A stretch of 64,000 nt of DNA from CAYWBU01 sp942491525 (GCA_942491525.1 CALOBW010000020.1:248001-312000); one strand, 5' to 3'; counted from the stretch's first letter, positions 1 to 11,205 are shown. The notes: a model not told the origin generated them from the letters alone. Numbers and translations: made by a program.

Positions 1-367
1 GGTGGCCGAAGAGGTCAGAAGCCTGGCCCAGAAGAGCGCCGACAGCTCCCAGCAGATCAGAACCCTGATCGAAGACACCACCGGCAAGATCAAAAACGGC
101 GACGAGATCGTCAAACAGTCCGCCGAATCGCTGCAGGCCATCAACGACGCCATCGAGACCCTCTCGCAGACCATCGAGGAGATCGCCGCCTCCAGCGCCG
201 AACAGGCCAGCGGCGTCGATGAAGTCAACCGCGCCGTCAGCCAGATCGACATGACCACCCAGCAGAACGCCAGCACGGTGGAGGAGCTGGCCGCCACCGC
301 CGACCATCTCAACAATGAGTCGCGCGACCTGAGCGGCCTGGTGGGACGCTTCAAAGTCAGCCGCTAG
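1..367 (+). CDS. Methyl-accepting chemotaxis protein, C-terminal part (cut by window start)
   Basis: Only the last ~121 residues are present; the gene begins before the window. They form the end of the cytoplasmic signalling helix of a chemoreceptor: the segment after the hairpin tip (VAEEVRSLAQKSADSSQQIR), the heptad-rich return helix with SSAEQASGVDEVN, and the terminal STVEELAAT block. The intact receptor would span the inner membrane and control a CheA/CheW kinase. It ends with Phe-Lys-Val-Ser-Arg and has no CheR/CheB-tethering NWETF-type tail. The closely similar receptor at 30926-32977 shows what the missing part may look like. The stop overlaps by four bases the end of the convergent gene on the minus strand. 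Confidence 0.93.
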   Translation, partial: VAEEVRSLAQKSADSSQQIRTLIEDTTGKIKNGDEIVKQSAESLQAINDAIETLSQTIEEIAASSAEQASGVDEVNRAVSQIDMTTQQNASTVEELAATADHLNNESRDLSGLVGRFKVSR

Positions 368-2027
368 TAGCGGTAGCGCACCAGCTCCTCCTTGATGTCG
401 GGAACATGAAAGGTGCGCGGCAGCTCAAAGGGCCCGTGACTGCCGACAGCATATTGAAGCGGCTTGTCACGATGACTGAGGACCAGCTCAAGGTTAGCCC
501 AGTTGCAGCGGTCAGGATCGGCGTTCCAGAACCAGGGCACAATGTTCCACTCAACATAGAAGTGCTGCTGCCGGTTATCAAAGCTGGCCAGCGAAAGATT
601 GTTGCTGTAGCAGCCCGGGCTCGACTCACAGTCGCGCCAGCTGGTGCTCAGGGCGGCATGACGGCTCAGATAATCGTCATGACTGGTGCGCACACAGATG
701 CTGCTGCCGCGCCAGGCCAGCACCAGCCAGTCGACCAGTTCAAGCTCCTGCGGACTTGACGCGCCGCAGATGCGAGATCCCTCACGATTAGCCGGCGTAA
801 TAAACCTGACCGCTTTATTCAGATCCAGCAGCTGAGGATTCAGATCCTCGCCGATACCGAAATCAACCTTGCGAATAAAAAGGCTCGGATCAAACGGGGT
901 ATAGAAGCTCGGATAACAGAAGAGCGAGAGCGGCGTGGCCATGATGTCCGCAAAAACTGTCGGCGCCCCGATCCCCAGGGGCGTCTTCATGCGCCAGGTG
1001 GAGCGGGCATAGAAGATCACCCGGCCGTCATACCAGGCGCGCCAGCTCAGATCGAAGTCATCTTCATTCTCCCGGATCTGACCAACCTTAAACTGCAGAC
1101 AGCTATCGATGTGCAGCCGATTGTGACTGTCCACCGGCAGCCCGCCGATATGCGGGGCCGCGGCCCAGGTGCGCAGTCCCAGGGTGGGAACGATCCGGCC
1201 CTTGACCAGCCGCGGGGCGCATTGATTCATGATGAAGGGCGTGCAGGTAGTGGCCGTCTGCGGATAAAATCTGATCTCATCGAAGAGCGGCAGCGACGGC
1301 GCAGCCAAGACATAGACCCAGCCCTGCTCATCCCCGCGGGAGATTGCAACCTCCTCCACCGCCCTGACCTGCCTGAACTGATCCCTGAGCCGCTTGACGC
1401 CGATGCGGTCGCCGCAGTCGGCCGCCATGAAGATCAGATGGTCATGATGGTTGAAGATGCCGTCGCCGTCAGCCGGGTTGGCCTCCGGGCCGCAGGGCAG
1501 CACAATGCGGTTGTCCTGCGTGAACTCGAGCAGATCAAATGGAATATGGCGCAGCCGGCCCTGACGCCAGGCCACCACGGCGATCTGATCCAGGCGCCGA
1601 CCGCGCAGCTGATCAAAGCAGGAGGCCTCAAGGGCCGCCAGATCCACCAGCCTGTTCAAGCTCTTGCGCCCGGGCCCGGTCTGCCGGTGCGCCTGCTCAT
1701 GCCGATAGAGATCATAGCGGTTGCGAATATCAGGGCCGTACTCCTGCTGATAATGGCGGGCCTGCTCATCAATATAGAGCGGCCAGGAGCGCTCGACCGC
1801 CCGCAGATCCCGCCAGAACTCGGCCGGCAACTGCTCAAGCTCCTCATCATCCCAGCGCGAGATGGGGAAAACACTCTCAGGCCAGGGAGCCTCGCCGGCG
1901 GCAACTGCCTGCCACTGGGCGGCCGGAATCTCGCAAATGGCGTCGAGCGATCGCCGCCCTGCCCGCGGGCCGCTGTCAGCAGCACGACGCCGATGACCAT
2001 CAGGAGAGAACGTCTCAGCGTATCCAT
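364..2027 (-). CDS. Exported protein of unknown function, apparent frameshift near its N-terminus
   Basis: A long open frame covers 364-1830 and stays open upstream without a start codon until a stop near 2030. The other frame holds an ATG at 2027 followed by a clean signal peptide (MDTLRRSLLMVIGVVLLTAA). Joining the two around 1955-1970, where one base appears to be missing, gives a continuous protein of about 554 residues: signal peptide, then RRSLDAICEIPAAQW and onward. The ATG at 2027 overlaps the stop of the MetV-like gene by 13 bases, as expected of a third operon gene. The mature protein is rich in Trp, Arg and Asp, with scattered cysteines. I do not recognise the family. A sequencing error or a real mutation are both possible. 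Confidence 0.6.
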
Positions 2028-2722
2028 GTCACCACCCTGCTGAAGGCAGCGCTGCGCAAGCCCACCCAGCCGGCCAATTTCCGGAGCGTATCCGGCACCG
2101 GCTTGGCCGCCAGCGGAGCATAGCGTTCATGCTGCTGCTGGATACGCTTAAGCTCTTTAATGGCCGCCAAGTCGATGCCGCGCTGACCAATGACATGCCA
2201 GACGCACTCGATCTGCGGATCCACAGCGCACTGCACGCCCCGGGATTTCGCGCACGGTCCCGACTCTTTTTTGAGCGGGCAGCGGCTGAGCGGACAGATC
2301 CCGCCGGTCAGGCTAAGCACACAGGCCCCGCAGCCCGAGCAGAGATCGGCAGACGCGCGCCCCTCCAGCCTGACCGGAGTGCTGCCCACCGTGTCGCAGG
2401 CCGCAATCACCGGCACGGCGCTGTTGAGGGCGGCCGCCTTGACGCCGCCGGCGCAGCTCAGGACAACGACGGCCTCGCAATTGCCGCCGTATGAATCGAT
2501 GGCCTGGCGCATGATCTCCTCGGCGCAGCAGGCCACCACCACCCTTGCCCCCACCACCTGCTTGCCCATCCGCCGGAGCTCGCCCCTCATGAAGCGCAGG
2601 CCGGCATGACCGCCGGTGCCGCTCAGATTGGCGCAGACCCCGCAGGAGAAGAGCGCAACCCTGCCATAGGGTTCCAGACAGTGACTGATCTCCCCTGCCG
2701 ATTTCCAGACCGTCTGCTGCAT
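2015..2722 (-). CDS. MetV-like protein (methylenetetrahydrofolate reductase C-terminal family)
   Basis: A protein of 235 residues. It has an N-terminal cysteine-bearing region (SCGVCANLSGTGG) and a C-terminal metal-binding block: C128-x2-C131-x2-C134, then TGGICPLSRCPLKKESGPC and a final CVWHVI. This is the pattern of the MetV/zinc-finger family, which partners the catalytic subunit MetF in the methylene-THF reductase of acetogens and some anaerobes. No metF lies in the window, so the partner is unknown. The ATG at 2722 is chosen because it follows the upstream gene's stop by two bases; the open frame extends further upstream only inside that gene. Likely a soluble redox or C1-pathway subunit working with the Fe-S protein encoded upstream. 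Confidence 0.7.
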   Translation of the reverse strand: MQQTVWKSAGEISHCLEPYGRVALFSCGVCANLSGTGGHAGLRFMRGELRRMGKQVVGARVVVACCAEEIMRQAIDSYGGNCEAVVVLSCAGGVKAAALNSAVPVIAACDTVGSTPVRLEGRASADLCSGCGACVLSLTGGICPLSRCPLKKESGPCAKSRGVQCAVDPQIECVWHVIGQRGIDLAAIKELKRIQQQHERYAPLAAKPVPDTLRKLAGWVGLRSAAFSRVVTWIR

Positions 2723-2724
2723 GG

Positions 2725-3912
2725 CTAGGCACCGATACGCGGCAGCTCGGCCTGGGGCCGCTGGGCCAGCAGGCGCGGCAGACGCCGCATGAAAGTTTTG
2801 ACGATCAGCGGCAGGCGTGACTTCAAGGGCCGCTCCTGCCGGTCGCCGAAGGCCAGCAGAATCTGCTCCGGCATGTAGTGCAGCTGCTTGCCGTGCGCGA
2901 AGCTGGTGAAGCCCATGGTGATGAAGCAACCCGGACAGTTCAGGGCAATATTATCGGTGCCGCAGCTATCCACCTCGCGATACTTGCGGTTCTGCTCCTT
3001 GAGCATGGTTTTAGGCAGGTTGAGCGAACGCAGGGTGCTGACCGCACCGCAGGAGAGGTTGTCGCAGCCGCGATGCTCCAACTCGACACAGTCCAGCCCG
3101 ACGCTGGTGTAGAGATTGCGCAGGGTCTCAGCAAAGCCCTCGCCCAGCTCGCTGACATAGCAGGACTCATGCACGGCGGCCTTCAAACCAAGCGGATTCC
3201 GGCAGGCCAGATCGCCGGCCTCAACCTTTTCCCAGAGCCACTCATAGAGCGAAACCACCTTAAAGGGCAGCGCCTTGCCATAGACCTTGGGCAAAATGTT
3301 GCTGAAATAGTTGTAGCAGGAGCCGCAGTAGCAGACCAGCCGCTCCAGCTCTAACTCCTCAAAGCGCTGCAGGGTCTTCTCGATGGTGTCGGCATAGGCC
3401 TGCCAGGTACCCAGACGGTAGGCCAGTTCGCCGCAGCAGAGGTCGGGCGGGGCAAACTTAGGCAAACTTTTAAGCACCTCTGAGTTCTCAATATCATAAC
3501 AGTTCAGGCGCCCGACGCAGCCGATGAAGAGGGCCTCTTTAACCGGCCCCGGCGCCACTGACCACCGCTGCAATATCTGCTGTTCATCATTTTTAAGCTG
3601 GGCGTAAAGATCCGGAAAGAGCGAAATGGGCTGGCCGTTCATCAGATACTGCAGCATGGGCGGCACGCCACCGCGCTGGGCCATGAAGCGGTCCAGGATC
3701 AGCTCGTGGGGGCGCAGACCCTGCGGGCAGTAGCCATTGCAGTTAAAACAGAAGGTGCAGCTGTTGAAGACTTCCGGCACCGGCTCACCGGCGATCAGCT
3801 TATCCATGGCCACCCCGGCCGCAGCCTTATCCATTTTGATGACCGGGCAGCGGCTGAGACACTCGCCGCAGCGCGTGCACTCACTCCAATCACAACAATC
3901 CATATATGACAT
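2725..3912 (-). CDS. HdrD-like (Fe-S)-binding oxidoreductase with two CCG domains
   Basis: A protein of 395 residues. Two 4Fe-4S ferredoxin motifs lie at the N-terminus (C12-x2-C15-x2-C18-x3-C22 and C52-x2-C55-x2-C58-x3-C62), followed by two cysteine-rich CCG-type repeats (CCGELAYRLG with CYCGSCYNYF, and CDNLSCGAV with NCPGCFITMG). This is the architecture of heterodisulfide reductase HdrD and of GlpC/LutA-type electron-transfer subunits. There is no membrane segment, so it is probably cytoplasmic. It is the first gene of a three-gene operon with the MetV-like and exported proteins, which suggests electron transfer to or from one-carbon chemistry, though this is inference. GAGGAGG lies eight bases before the chosen ATG. 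Confidence 0.8.
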   Translation of the reverse strand: MSYMDCCDWSECTRCGECLSRCPVIKMDKAAAGVAMDKLIAGEPVPEVFNSCTFCFNCNGYCPQGLRPHELILDRFMAQRGGVPPMLQYLMNGQPISLFPDLYAQLKNDEQQILQRWSVAPGPVKEALFIGCVGRLNCYDIENSEVLKSLPKFAPPDLCCGELAYRLGTWQAYADTIEKTLQRFEELELERLVCYCGSCYNYFSNILPKVYGKALPFKVVSLYEWLWEKVEAGDLACRNPLGLKAAVHESCYVSELGEGFAETLRNLYTSVGLDCVELEHRGCDNLSCGAVSTLRSLNLPKTMLKEQNRKYREVDSCGTDNIALNCPGCFITMGFTSFAHGKQLHYMPEQILLAFGDRQERPLKSRLPLIVKTFMRRLPRLLAQRPQAELPRIGA

Positions 3913-3956
3913 ACCTAAACCTCCTCAACTCTTAAGCGAATTTTGGAAGCCTAGAT

Positions 3957-3972
3957 ATCAATAGCCGTGCCA
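3957..3972 (-). promoter_or_regulatory. Sigma-54 promoter upstream of the HdrD-like/MetV-like operon
   Basis: Read on the minus strand the site is TGGCACGGCTATTGAT. The -24 half (TGGCAC) is perfect and the spacing to the -12 half is exact; the -12 half reads TTGAT in place of TTGCW, a single change in the GC doublet. It lies 45 bases before the start codon at 3912. The neighbouring gene encodes a sigma-54 activator, which supports the call. Confidence 0.72.
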
Positions 3973-4035
3973 GAAGAGGCAAATAGGCGCAAAGCATTTA
4001 CAGGAGCCGATCTGCATGATCGTTAGATTTTCACA

Positions 4036-4068
4036 GAACCCCGGTGAGGGTTCAGATTTGGCAATCTG
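4036..4068 (-). terminator. Tandem hairpins after the sigma-54 activator gene
   Basis: Two adjacent stem-loops lie just downstream of the stop at 4093: CAGATT/AATCTG with a four-base loop (4053-4068) and GAACCC/GGGTTC with a six-base loop (4036-4053). A short A/T-rich stretch follows on the minus strand. Probably a terminator for the activator gene, though the stems are short. Confidence 0.4.
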
Positions 4069-4092
4069 CGTTCAGGTTTTGGGACGAATGAA

Positions 4093-6129
<2,037 letters not shown>

Positions 6130-6325
6130 CACATCCCCCATTTCATTCAATAGAACTGACCTTAACATATCCGCCAGCAGAGAACAAATCTGCGTTTAAT
6201 CAACAGACTAAATGGGATAGAAAATATTCAACCACTGGTTTATTGCTGTCCAAAATCTTTTTGCATAACCTCAATCACAATCAAACAACACACTGCCCAC
6301 ATAAAGTGCAGGGAAGGATTAAGCG
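6130..6325. other. Divergent intergenic region between activator and methyltransferase genes
   Basis: About 200 A/T-rich bases separate two divergent genes. No sigma-54 match with GG-N10-GC spacing, riboswitch or strong palindrome was seen. GGAAGG about nine bases before 6326 is the ribosome site of the methyltransferase gene. Confidence 0.5.
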
Positions 6326-7111
6326 ATGACAACCGCCAAAGAGCATTATGCCAATGCACTTTCTGATATCTACTCCTGGATGTCAGGAGGATTTGAGAAT
6401 GGAATCAGACGTAATCTTGAATTTATTAAGCAGCACCACCTGACCCCGAAGGGATCGGCTCTGGCGGTTGATCTTGGTGCTGGATGCGGATTTCAATCAA
6501 TCCCTTTAGCCCAGAGCGGCTATTCAGTTACAGCGATTGACATCGATGCCAAGCTCTTAGCTGAATTAAATCAGAATTCTAAAGATCTTCCGATAACTGC
6601 CATCCAGGGCGACTTGGTTGAATTTGATAAATTTATTAACAACCCGCCTGAGCTGATCGTCTGCATGACCGACACCATTGCCCACCTAGACTCTCTCGAG
6701 ACAGTTGCTACGCTCTGCCAGAAAGCATTTGCCGCATTGGAGCCGGAGGGAAAGTTCATCATAACCTTCCGTGATCTGACCCACGAGCTTAAGGAGTTAG
6801 ACCGATTCATCCCGATCAGAAGTGATGGAAATACCATCTTCACCTGTTTCCTGGAATATGAACCCGAGACTGTAAAAGTTCATGACATCCTCTACCAAAA
6901 AATTGCCGGAAATTGGCAGCTCCATAATAGTTTCTGGTCAAGTCCCCAAAGTTCTGTAAATTACCCGGAGCATCTCCGAAACCATTATCTAGGCAGCCTT
7001 TCTGCCATCCTTATCCATCAGCGTTACCTCACCTTCGAAGGTGAGGTAACGTCGGGCCATCCATTCTTCGGACGTCTCCATTGCCAGGGCCGTCACCAGC
7101 CGCAAGCATGA
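6326..7111 (+). CDS. Class I SAM-dependent methyltransferase, 3' end replaced by an insertion sequence
   Basis: The N-terminal ~205 residues form a SAM-binding Rossmann fold: AVDLGAGCGFQSIPLAQSGY (motif I), VTAIDID (motif II acidic end), then a VCMTDTIAHL stretch and a C-terminal beta segment. The substrate is unknown. At about 6945 the frame runs into the IS256-family remnant, and the last ~54 residues are translated from it out of frame (RYLTFEGEVT onward), so the product is a truncated chimera. Codon use and base composition are visibly more A/T-rich than in the neighbours, which suggests acquisition. Whether the product still folds is doubtful, since the last beta strands are missing. Confidence 0.75.
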   Translation: MTTAKEHYANALSDIYSWMSGGFENGIRRNLEFIKQHHLTPKGSALAVDLGAGCGFQSIPLAQSGYSVTAIDIDAKLLAELNQNSKDLPITAIQGDLVEFDKFINNPPELIVCMTDTIAHLDSLETVATLCQKAFAALEPEGKFIITFRDLTHELKELDRFIPIRSDGNTIFTCFLEYEPETVKVHDILYQKIAGNWQLHNSFWSSPQSSVNYPEHLRNHYLGSLSAILIHQRYLTFEGEVTSGHPFFGRLHCQGRHQPQA

Positions 7112-7918
7112 TCCTCTATCAGGAAAGATTCTGATGACCTTTGTCCTGCGTTTCAGCTCCTGATTGTAGCGTTCCAGCATATTGGTGGAGCGCAGTTTGG
7201 TTCTATGCGCATCAGGCAACTGGTAAACATTCAGAATCTCTTCGCCATGCTCGTCCAGAAGCTCTGTCACCTTGGGGTAGCGCTCCTCAAGTTCCTCTGC
7301 CACAACGGCAATATATTCCCGAGCAGTCTCAATAGTCTTTGCTTTTGTGATCTGCCTTATTTTCTCAGCAATTTCTGCCCTGTCTTTATATGAGACCTGC
7401 TTCAAAATATTGCTGGTAAAATGTACGGAACATCTCTGCCACATGCTGCCCTGAAAATGACGATCCAGGGCAGCTCGCATGCCTTTGTGGTTATCGCTGA
7501 CCACATACTTCACGCCAGTCAGACCGCGCTGTTTGAGGTCCTTAAAGGCATCCGACCAGCTGATTTCATTCTCACTCTCGCAAACCCAGGTGCCCAGGAT
7601 CTCCCGGAAACCGTCATCGTTAATGCCCACCACCAGAAAGACGCCCTGACTTAAAACCTGACGGTTGATGCGGACCTTTTCATAGCGAGCATCAATCATC
7701 AGGTAGGGATAAGATCGGCCGCTCAGGTCGCGGGTGCGCCAGTTGTTAAGCTCTTCATCCAGACCTTTGGTCAGATTGGATACCTGTGACTTGGAGATAT
7801 CAAGGCCACACAGATCTTCGGTAATTTTCTTGACCTTGCGGGTCGAGACGCCTTGCAGATACATCTGCACAATTCCGAGCACCAAGGCCTTCTCACTGCG
7901 CTGATAACGCTCAAACAG
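6989..7918 (-). pseudogene. IS256-family transposase, N-terminally truncated
   Basis: The frame encodes about 309 residues from LFERYQRSEKALVLGIVQMY to the stop at 6989. The catalytic acidic residues of the Mutator-type DDE transposases are recognisable: the first in LMIDARYEKVR, the second in YVVSDNHKGM and the glutamate in NMLERYNQELKRR. The N-terminal DNA-binding part is gone and a stop codon from host sequence lies directly upstream, so no functional start remains except internal codons such as TTG at 7885. The element should be inactive on its own. Confidence 0.85.
7022..7051. repeat. Perfect 30-bp palindrome inside the IS remnant
   Basis: The two 15-base arms (first arm CGTTACCTCACCTTC) are exact reverse complements, centred on TTCGAA between 7036 and 7037. 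It lies in the 3' coding end of the transposase. It could act as an element-borne terminator or structural barrier; no U-tract follows on either strand. Confidence 0.85.
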
Positions 7919-9408
7919 TCAATCACATACTTCTGCACCTTATACTGCATGATACGCTTGGTGGTGCCGAGCATGCGGGCGGCTTCGGACTGGTTGCCGC
8001 GGGCATCCTTGAGGGCGTCCACAATCAGGGAGCGCTCATAGGCTTCGACGCTGCCCTGCAGGGTGGTCTGGCGGGCCAGGCGGGCCTCGCCGTCTTTGAT
8101 CTGCAGCGAGGGCGGCAGATGGACTGACTCGATGGTGTCGCCGGTCGAGAGCAGCACGGCGCGCTCAATGCAGTTTTCCAGTTCACGCACGTTGCCGGGC
8201 CAGTGGTAGGCCAGCAGCAGATCGATGGCCGGGGTGGAGATGCGCTGGACCTTCTTGTTGAGCTCGATGGCGTACTTCTCGGTGAAGTAGTCGGCCAGCA
8301 GCACGATATCGCTGCCGCGCTCGGCCAGGCGCGGCATATAGATGGGAAAGACGTTCAAACGGTAGTAGAGGTCGGATCTGAAATCGCCGGACTGCACGCG
8401 GTCTTCAAGGTCGCGGTTGGTGGCGGCCACGATGCGCACATTGACGTTGATCATCTGGGACGAGCCCAGCAGCTGGAAGCGCTTCTCCTGCAGCACGCGC
8501 AGCAGCTTGGCCTGGGCCAGGGGCGAGAGCTCGCCGATCTCATCCAGGAAGATCGTGCCGCCGTGGGCCTCCTCAAAGCGGCCGCGGCGCCGGCTCTGGG
8601 CACCGGTAAAGGCGCCCTTCTCATGACCGAAAAGTTCACTCTCAATCAGGGTGTCGGGCATGGCGGCGCAGTTGACCTCCACGAAGGGGCCGGTCTTGCG
8701 GGCGCTGCGCCGGTGGATGGCGCGGGCGGCCAGCTCCTTGCCGGTGCCGGTCTCGCCGTTGATCAGGACGGTGGTGTTGGAATCGGCCACCTGAAAGATC
8801 TGAGCATAGACCTCCTGCATGATCTTGGAGTTGCCGATCAGCTCGGAGGACGGTGAGTGCGAACTGTGCAGCATGTCCTTGAGCTGGGCGTTCTCATCCT
8901 CGAGCCGGCGCATATGCACGGCGCGGGCGATCAGAGAGGAGACCTCCTGCAGCAGGATCAGCTCGGCGTCCAGGCGGGCATGGTCGGGCACGATCTTGTC
9001 GGCACTGAGCACTCCGACCACCTGATCGTTATAGATGATGGGCACACAGAGAAAGGCCAGATCCTTATTATGGACATCGCGTCTGGCGCCGGTACGGTCC
9101 AGAAAGAGCGGCTCATCATCGATGTTGGCAATGGCCATGGGCCGGCCGGTCTTGGCCACCTGGCCGGTGATACCCTCGCCCAGCTTGTAGCTGATCTCCA
9201 TGCCATCGATCTCGATGCCGCAGGCCACGTCCAGCAGGGCGTCGCCGGTTTCGCGGTCCAGGATCGAGATCATGCCGCGTTCCATGGCCGACTCGGTCCT
9301 GAGCGTATCCAACACGGTCTGCAGCTGATCCTTGAGCGGCATGGGCTGGGCCAGCACACGGGCCACAGTACGCAATACTTTCAGTTCATTAATACCCAGT
9401 TCCGGCAT
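7771..9408 (-). CDS. NifA-like sigma-54 activator (GAF, AAA+, HTH) with IS-derived C-terminal tail
   Basis: The native part (~495 residues) has an N-terminal GAF domain with the NifA-type LGEGITGQVAKTGRP segment, an AAA+ module with GETGTGKE, GAFTGA and DEIGEL, and a C-terminal helix-turn-helix (NQSEAARMLGTTKRIMQYKVQK). At about 7919 the frame passes into the IS256 remnant and continues for ~49 out-of-frame residues to 7771, replacing the last few native residues. The helix-turn-helix is intact, so activity may survive. It is divergent from amtB-glnK, whose sigma-54 promoter it may drive. The start at 9408 follows GGAG by seven bases; 9420 and 9471 are alternatives. Confidence 0.87.
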   Translation of the reverse strand: MPELGINELKVLRTVARVLAQPMPLKDQLQTVLDTLRTESAMERGMISILDRETGDALLDVACGIEIDGMEISYKLGEGITGQVAKTGRPMAIANIDDEPLFLDRTGARRDVHNKDLAFLCVPIIYNDQVVGVLSADKIVPDHARLDAELILLQEVSSLIARAVHMRRLEDENAQLKDMLHSSHSPSSELIGNSKIMQEVYAQIFQVADSNTTVLINGETGTGKELAARAIHRRSARKTGPFVEVNCAAMPDTLIESELFGHEKGAFTGAQSRRRGRFEEAHGGTIFLDEIGELSPLAQAKLLRVLQEKRFQLLGSSQMINVNVRIVAATNRDLEDRVQSGDFRSDLYYRLNVFPIYMPRLAERGSDIVLLADYFTEKYAIELNKKVQRISTPAIDLLLAYHWPGNVRELENCIERAVLLSTGDTIESVHLPPSLQIKDGEARLARQTTLQGSVEAYERSLIVDALKDARGNQSEAARMLGTTKRIMQYKVQKYVIDCLSVISAVRRPWCSELCRCICKASRPARSRKLPKICVALISPSHRYPI

Positions 9409-9639
9409 ATCAGGCTCCATTAAACATTCATTGTCATCATGCAGGAACAATCTACCATATTTGAAGAGCACAATGCAATATATACTTTTTTGTTACGTAT
9501 TTTTTATATTTAACATTTTTGAATCACAGATTTTGAGCCATAAATAATTTATGATGTATTTACAGATATATAGCAACATGAAATCTTTGGCACGCCACTT
9601 GCCTTACCAAGGACAACAAAACAGACTTGGAGGAACAAA
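9409..9639. other. Divergent control region between NifA-like gene and amtB
   Basis: A/T-rich spacer of about 230 bases holding the sigma-54 promoter of amtB (listed separately). I looked for an upstream activator site of the NifA type (TGT-N10-ACA) and for an NtrC-type GCAC-N7-GTGC and found no clear match. Confidence 0.6.
9588..9603 (+). promoter_or_regulatory. Sigma-54 promoter of amtB-glnK
   Basis: TGGCACGCCACTTGCC matches the consensus TGGCAC-N5-TTGCW at every conserved position except the last. The -12 GC doublet lies 38 bases before the amtB start codon, leaving room for a transcript start near 9614 and the GGAGG ribosome site. Ammonium transporters paired with PII are classic sigma-54 targets. 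Confidence 0.9.
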
Positions 9640-10845
9640 ATGATTAACTCAGGCGACACCGCGTTCATGTTGCTGGCCACCGCGCTGGTAATGCTCATGA
9701 CCCCCGGACTGGCCCTCTTCTATGGCGGCCTGGTCAGAACCAAGAATGTGCTGGGCACAATGATGCAGAGCTTCATCTGCCTCGGGCTGGTCTCAGTCAT
9801 CTGGGTTCTATTCGGCTACTCACTGGCCTTCGGCCCCGACATCGGCGGCTTCATCGGCGGCCTGGACTATGTGGGCCTCAAGGGCGTCGGCATGGAACCC
9901 GGACCCATGGCCGACAACATCCCCCACCTGCTCTTCTGCGCCTTCCAGCTGATGTTTGCCATCATCACCCCGGCCCTGATCAGCGGCGCCTTTGCCGAGC
10001 GCATGAAGTTCTCGGCCTACCTGCTCTTCACCACCCTCTGGAGCATCCTGGTCTACGCCCCGGTCTGCCACTGGGTCTGGGGCGGGGGCTGGCTGGGAGA
10101 GCTGGGCGCCCTGGACTTTGCCGGCGGCACCGTCATCCACATCAACTCGGCCGCCGCGGCCCTGGCAGCCGCGCTGCTGATCGGCAAGCGCAAGGGCTTC
10201 CAGAAGGAGCCCATCTATCCCCACAACCTGACCATGACCATGCTGGGCGCCTCCCTGCTCTGGTTCGGCTGGTTCGGTTTCAACGCCGGGAGCGCCCTGG
10301 CCGCTGACGGCGTGGCTGCACTGGCCTTCTTCACCACCCAGGTGGCCACCGGCGTCGCGGCTCTGTCCTGGCTGCTGGTCGAGAAGCTGCACCGCGGCAA
10401 GCCCACCACCCTGGGCGCGGCCTCCGGCGCTTTAGCCGGCCTGGTGGCCATCACTCCGGGGGCCGGCTTCGTAACCCCCATCGCCGCCATGATCATCGGC
10501 CTGCTGGCCGGCGCCATCTGCTACGGCGGCGTGGTCCTCAAGGAGCACCTGGGTTACGACGACTCCCTGGACGTGGTCGGCATCCACGGCATGGGCGGCA
10601 TCTGGGGCGCCCTGGCCACCGGCATCTTCGCCACCGTCGGCGCCGAGAGCCTCTTCACCGGCAACACCCACCAGTTCCTGGTGCAGCTCATCGGCGTGGC
10701 GGCGACGATCGCCTTCTCGGTCAGCATGTCGGTGATCCTGTTGAAAATTGTGGATAAAACCATCGGCCTCAGAGTAAGTGAAGAGGATGAGATCCGCGGC
10801 ATCGACAAGAGCCAGCACGGCGAGTCCGGCTACTACCTCGCGTAA
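9640..10845 (+). CDS. amtB: Ammonium transporter AmtB
   Basis: 401 residues of the Amt/Rh family, with about eleven membrane helices. Signature segments include TPGLALFYGGLVRTKNVLGTM near the N-terminus, the pore region HWVWGGGWLGELGALDFAGG with HINSAAAALAA after it, WFGWFGFNAGSA, and the late HGMGGIWGALATGIF carrying one of the conserved pore histidines. It conducts ammonium/ammonia across the inner membrane under nitrogen limitation. GGAGG precedes the ATG by seven bases. The next gene, twelve bases downstream, encodes its PII regulator, the standard arrangement in which uridylylated or free PII controls AmtB gating. Transcription is from the sigma-54 promoter at 9588. Confidence 0.96.
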   Translation: MINSGDTAFMLLATALVMLMTPGLALFYGGLVRTKNVLGTMMQSFICLGLVSVIWVLFGYSLAFGPDIGGFIGGLDYVGLKGVGMEPGPMADNIPHLLFCAFQLMFAIITPALISGAFAERMKFSAYLLFTTLWSILVYAPVCHWVWGGGWLGELGALDFAGGTVIHINSAAAALAAALLIGKRKGFQKEPIYPHNLTMTMLGASLLWFGWFGFNAGSALAADGVAALAFFTTQVATGVAALSWLLVEKLHRGKPTTLGAASGALAGLVAITPGAGFVTPIAAMIIGLLAGAICYGGVVLKEHLGYDDSLDVVGIHGMGGIWGALATGIFATVGAESLFTGNTHQFLVQLIGVAATIAFSVSMSVILLKIVDKTIGLRVSEEDEIRGIDKSQHGESGYYLA

Positions 10846-10856
10846 AGGAGAGTGAA

Positions 10857-11195
<339 letters not shown>

Positions 11196-11205
11196 ACCGA
11201 GGAGT

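Larger units (their letters stand above)
6945..7918 (-). mobile_element. IS256-family (Mutator-type) insertion sequence remnant, truncated
   Basis: Holds most of an IS256-type transposase on the minus strand but lacks its N-terminal third and the corresponding terminal repeat. The left end is placed near 6945, where the methyltransferase homology stops and a stretch beginning GGTCAAGTCCCCAAAG looks like an element terminus; this end is an estimate. The right end is close to 7918: CTGTTTGAGCG encodes the LFERYQRSEKA of the transposase, while the next bases belong to the C-terminus of the NifA-like gene. Both flanking genes lost their 3' ends, so insertion was probably followed by a deletion. 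No target duplication can be identified. Confidence 0.8.
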
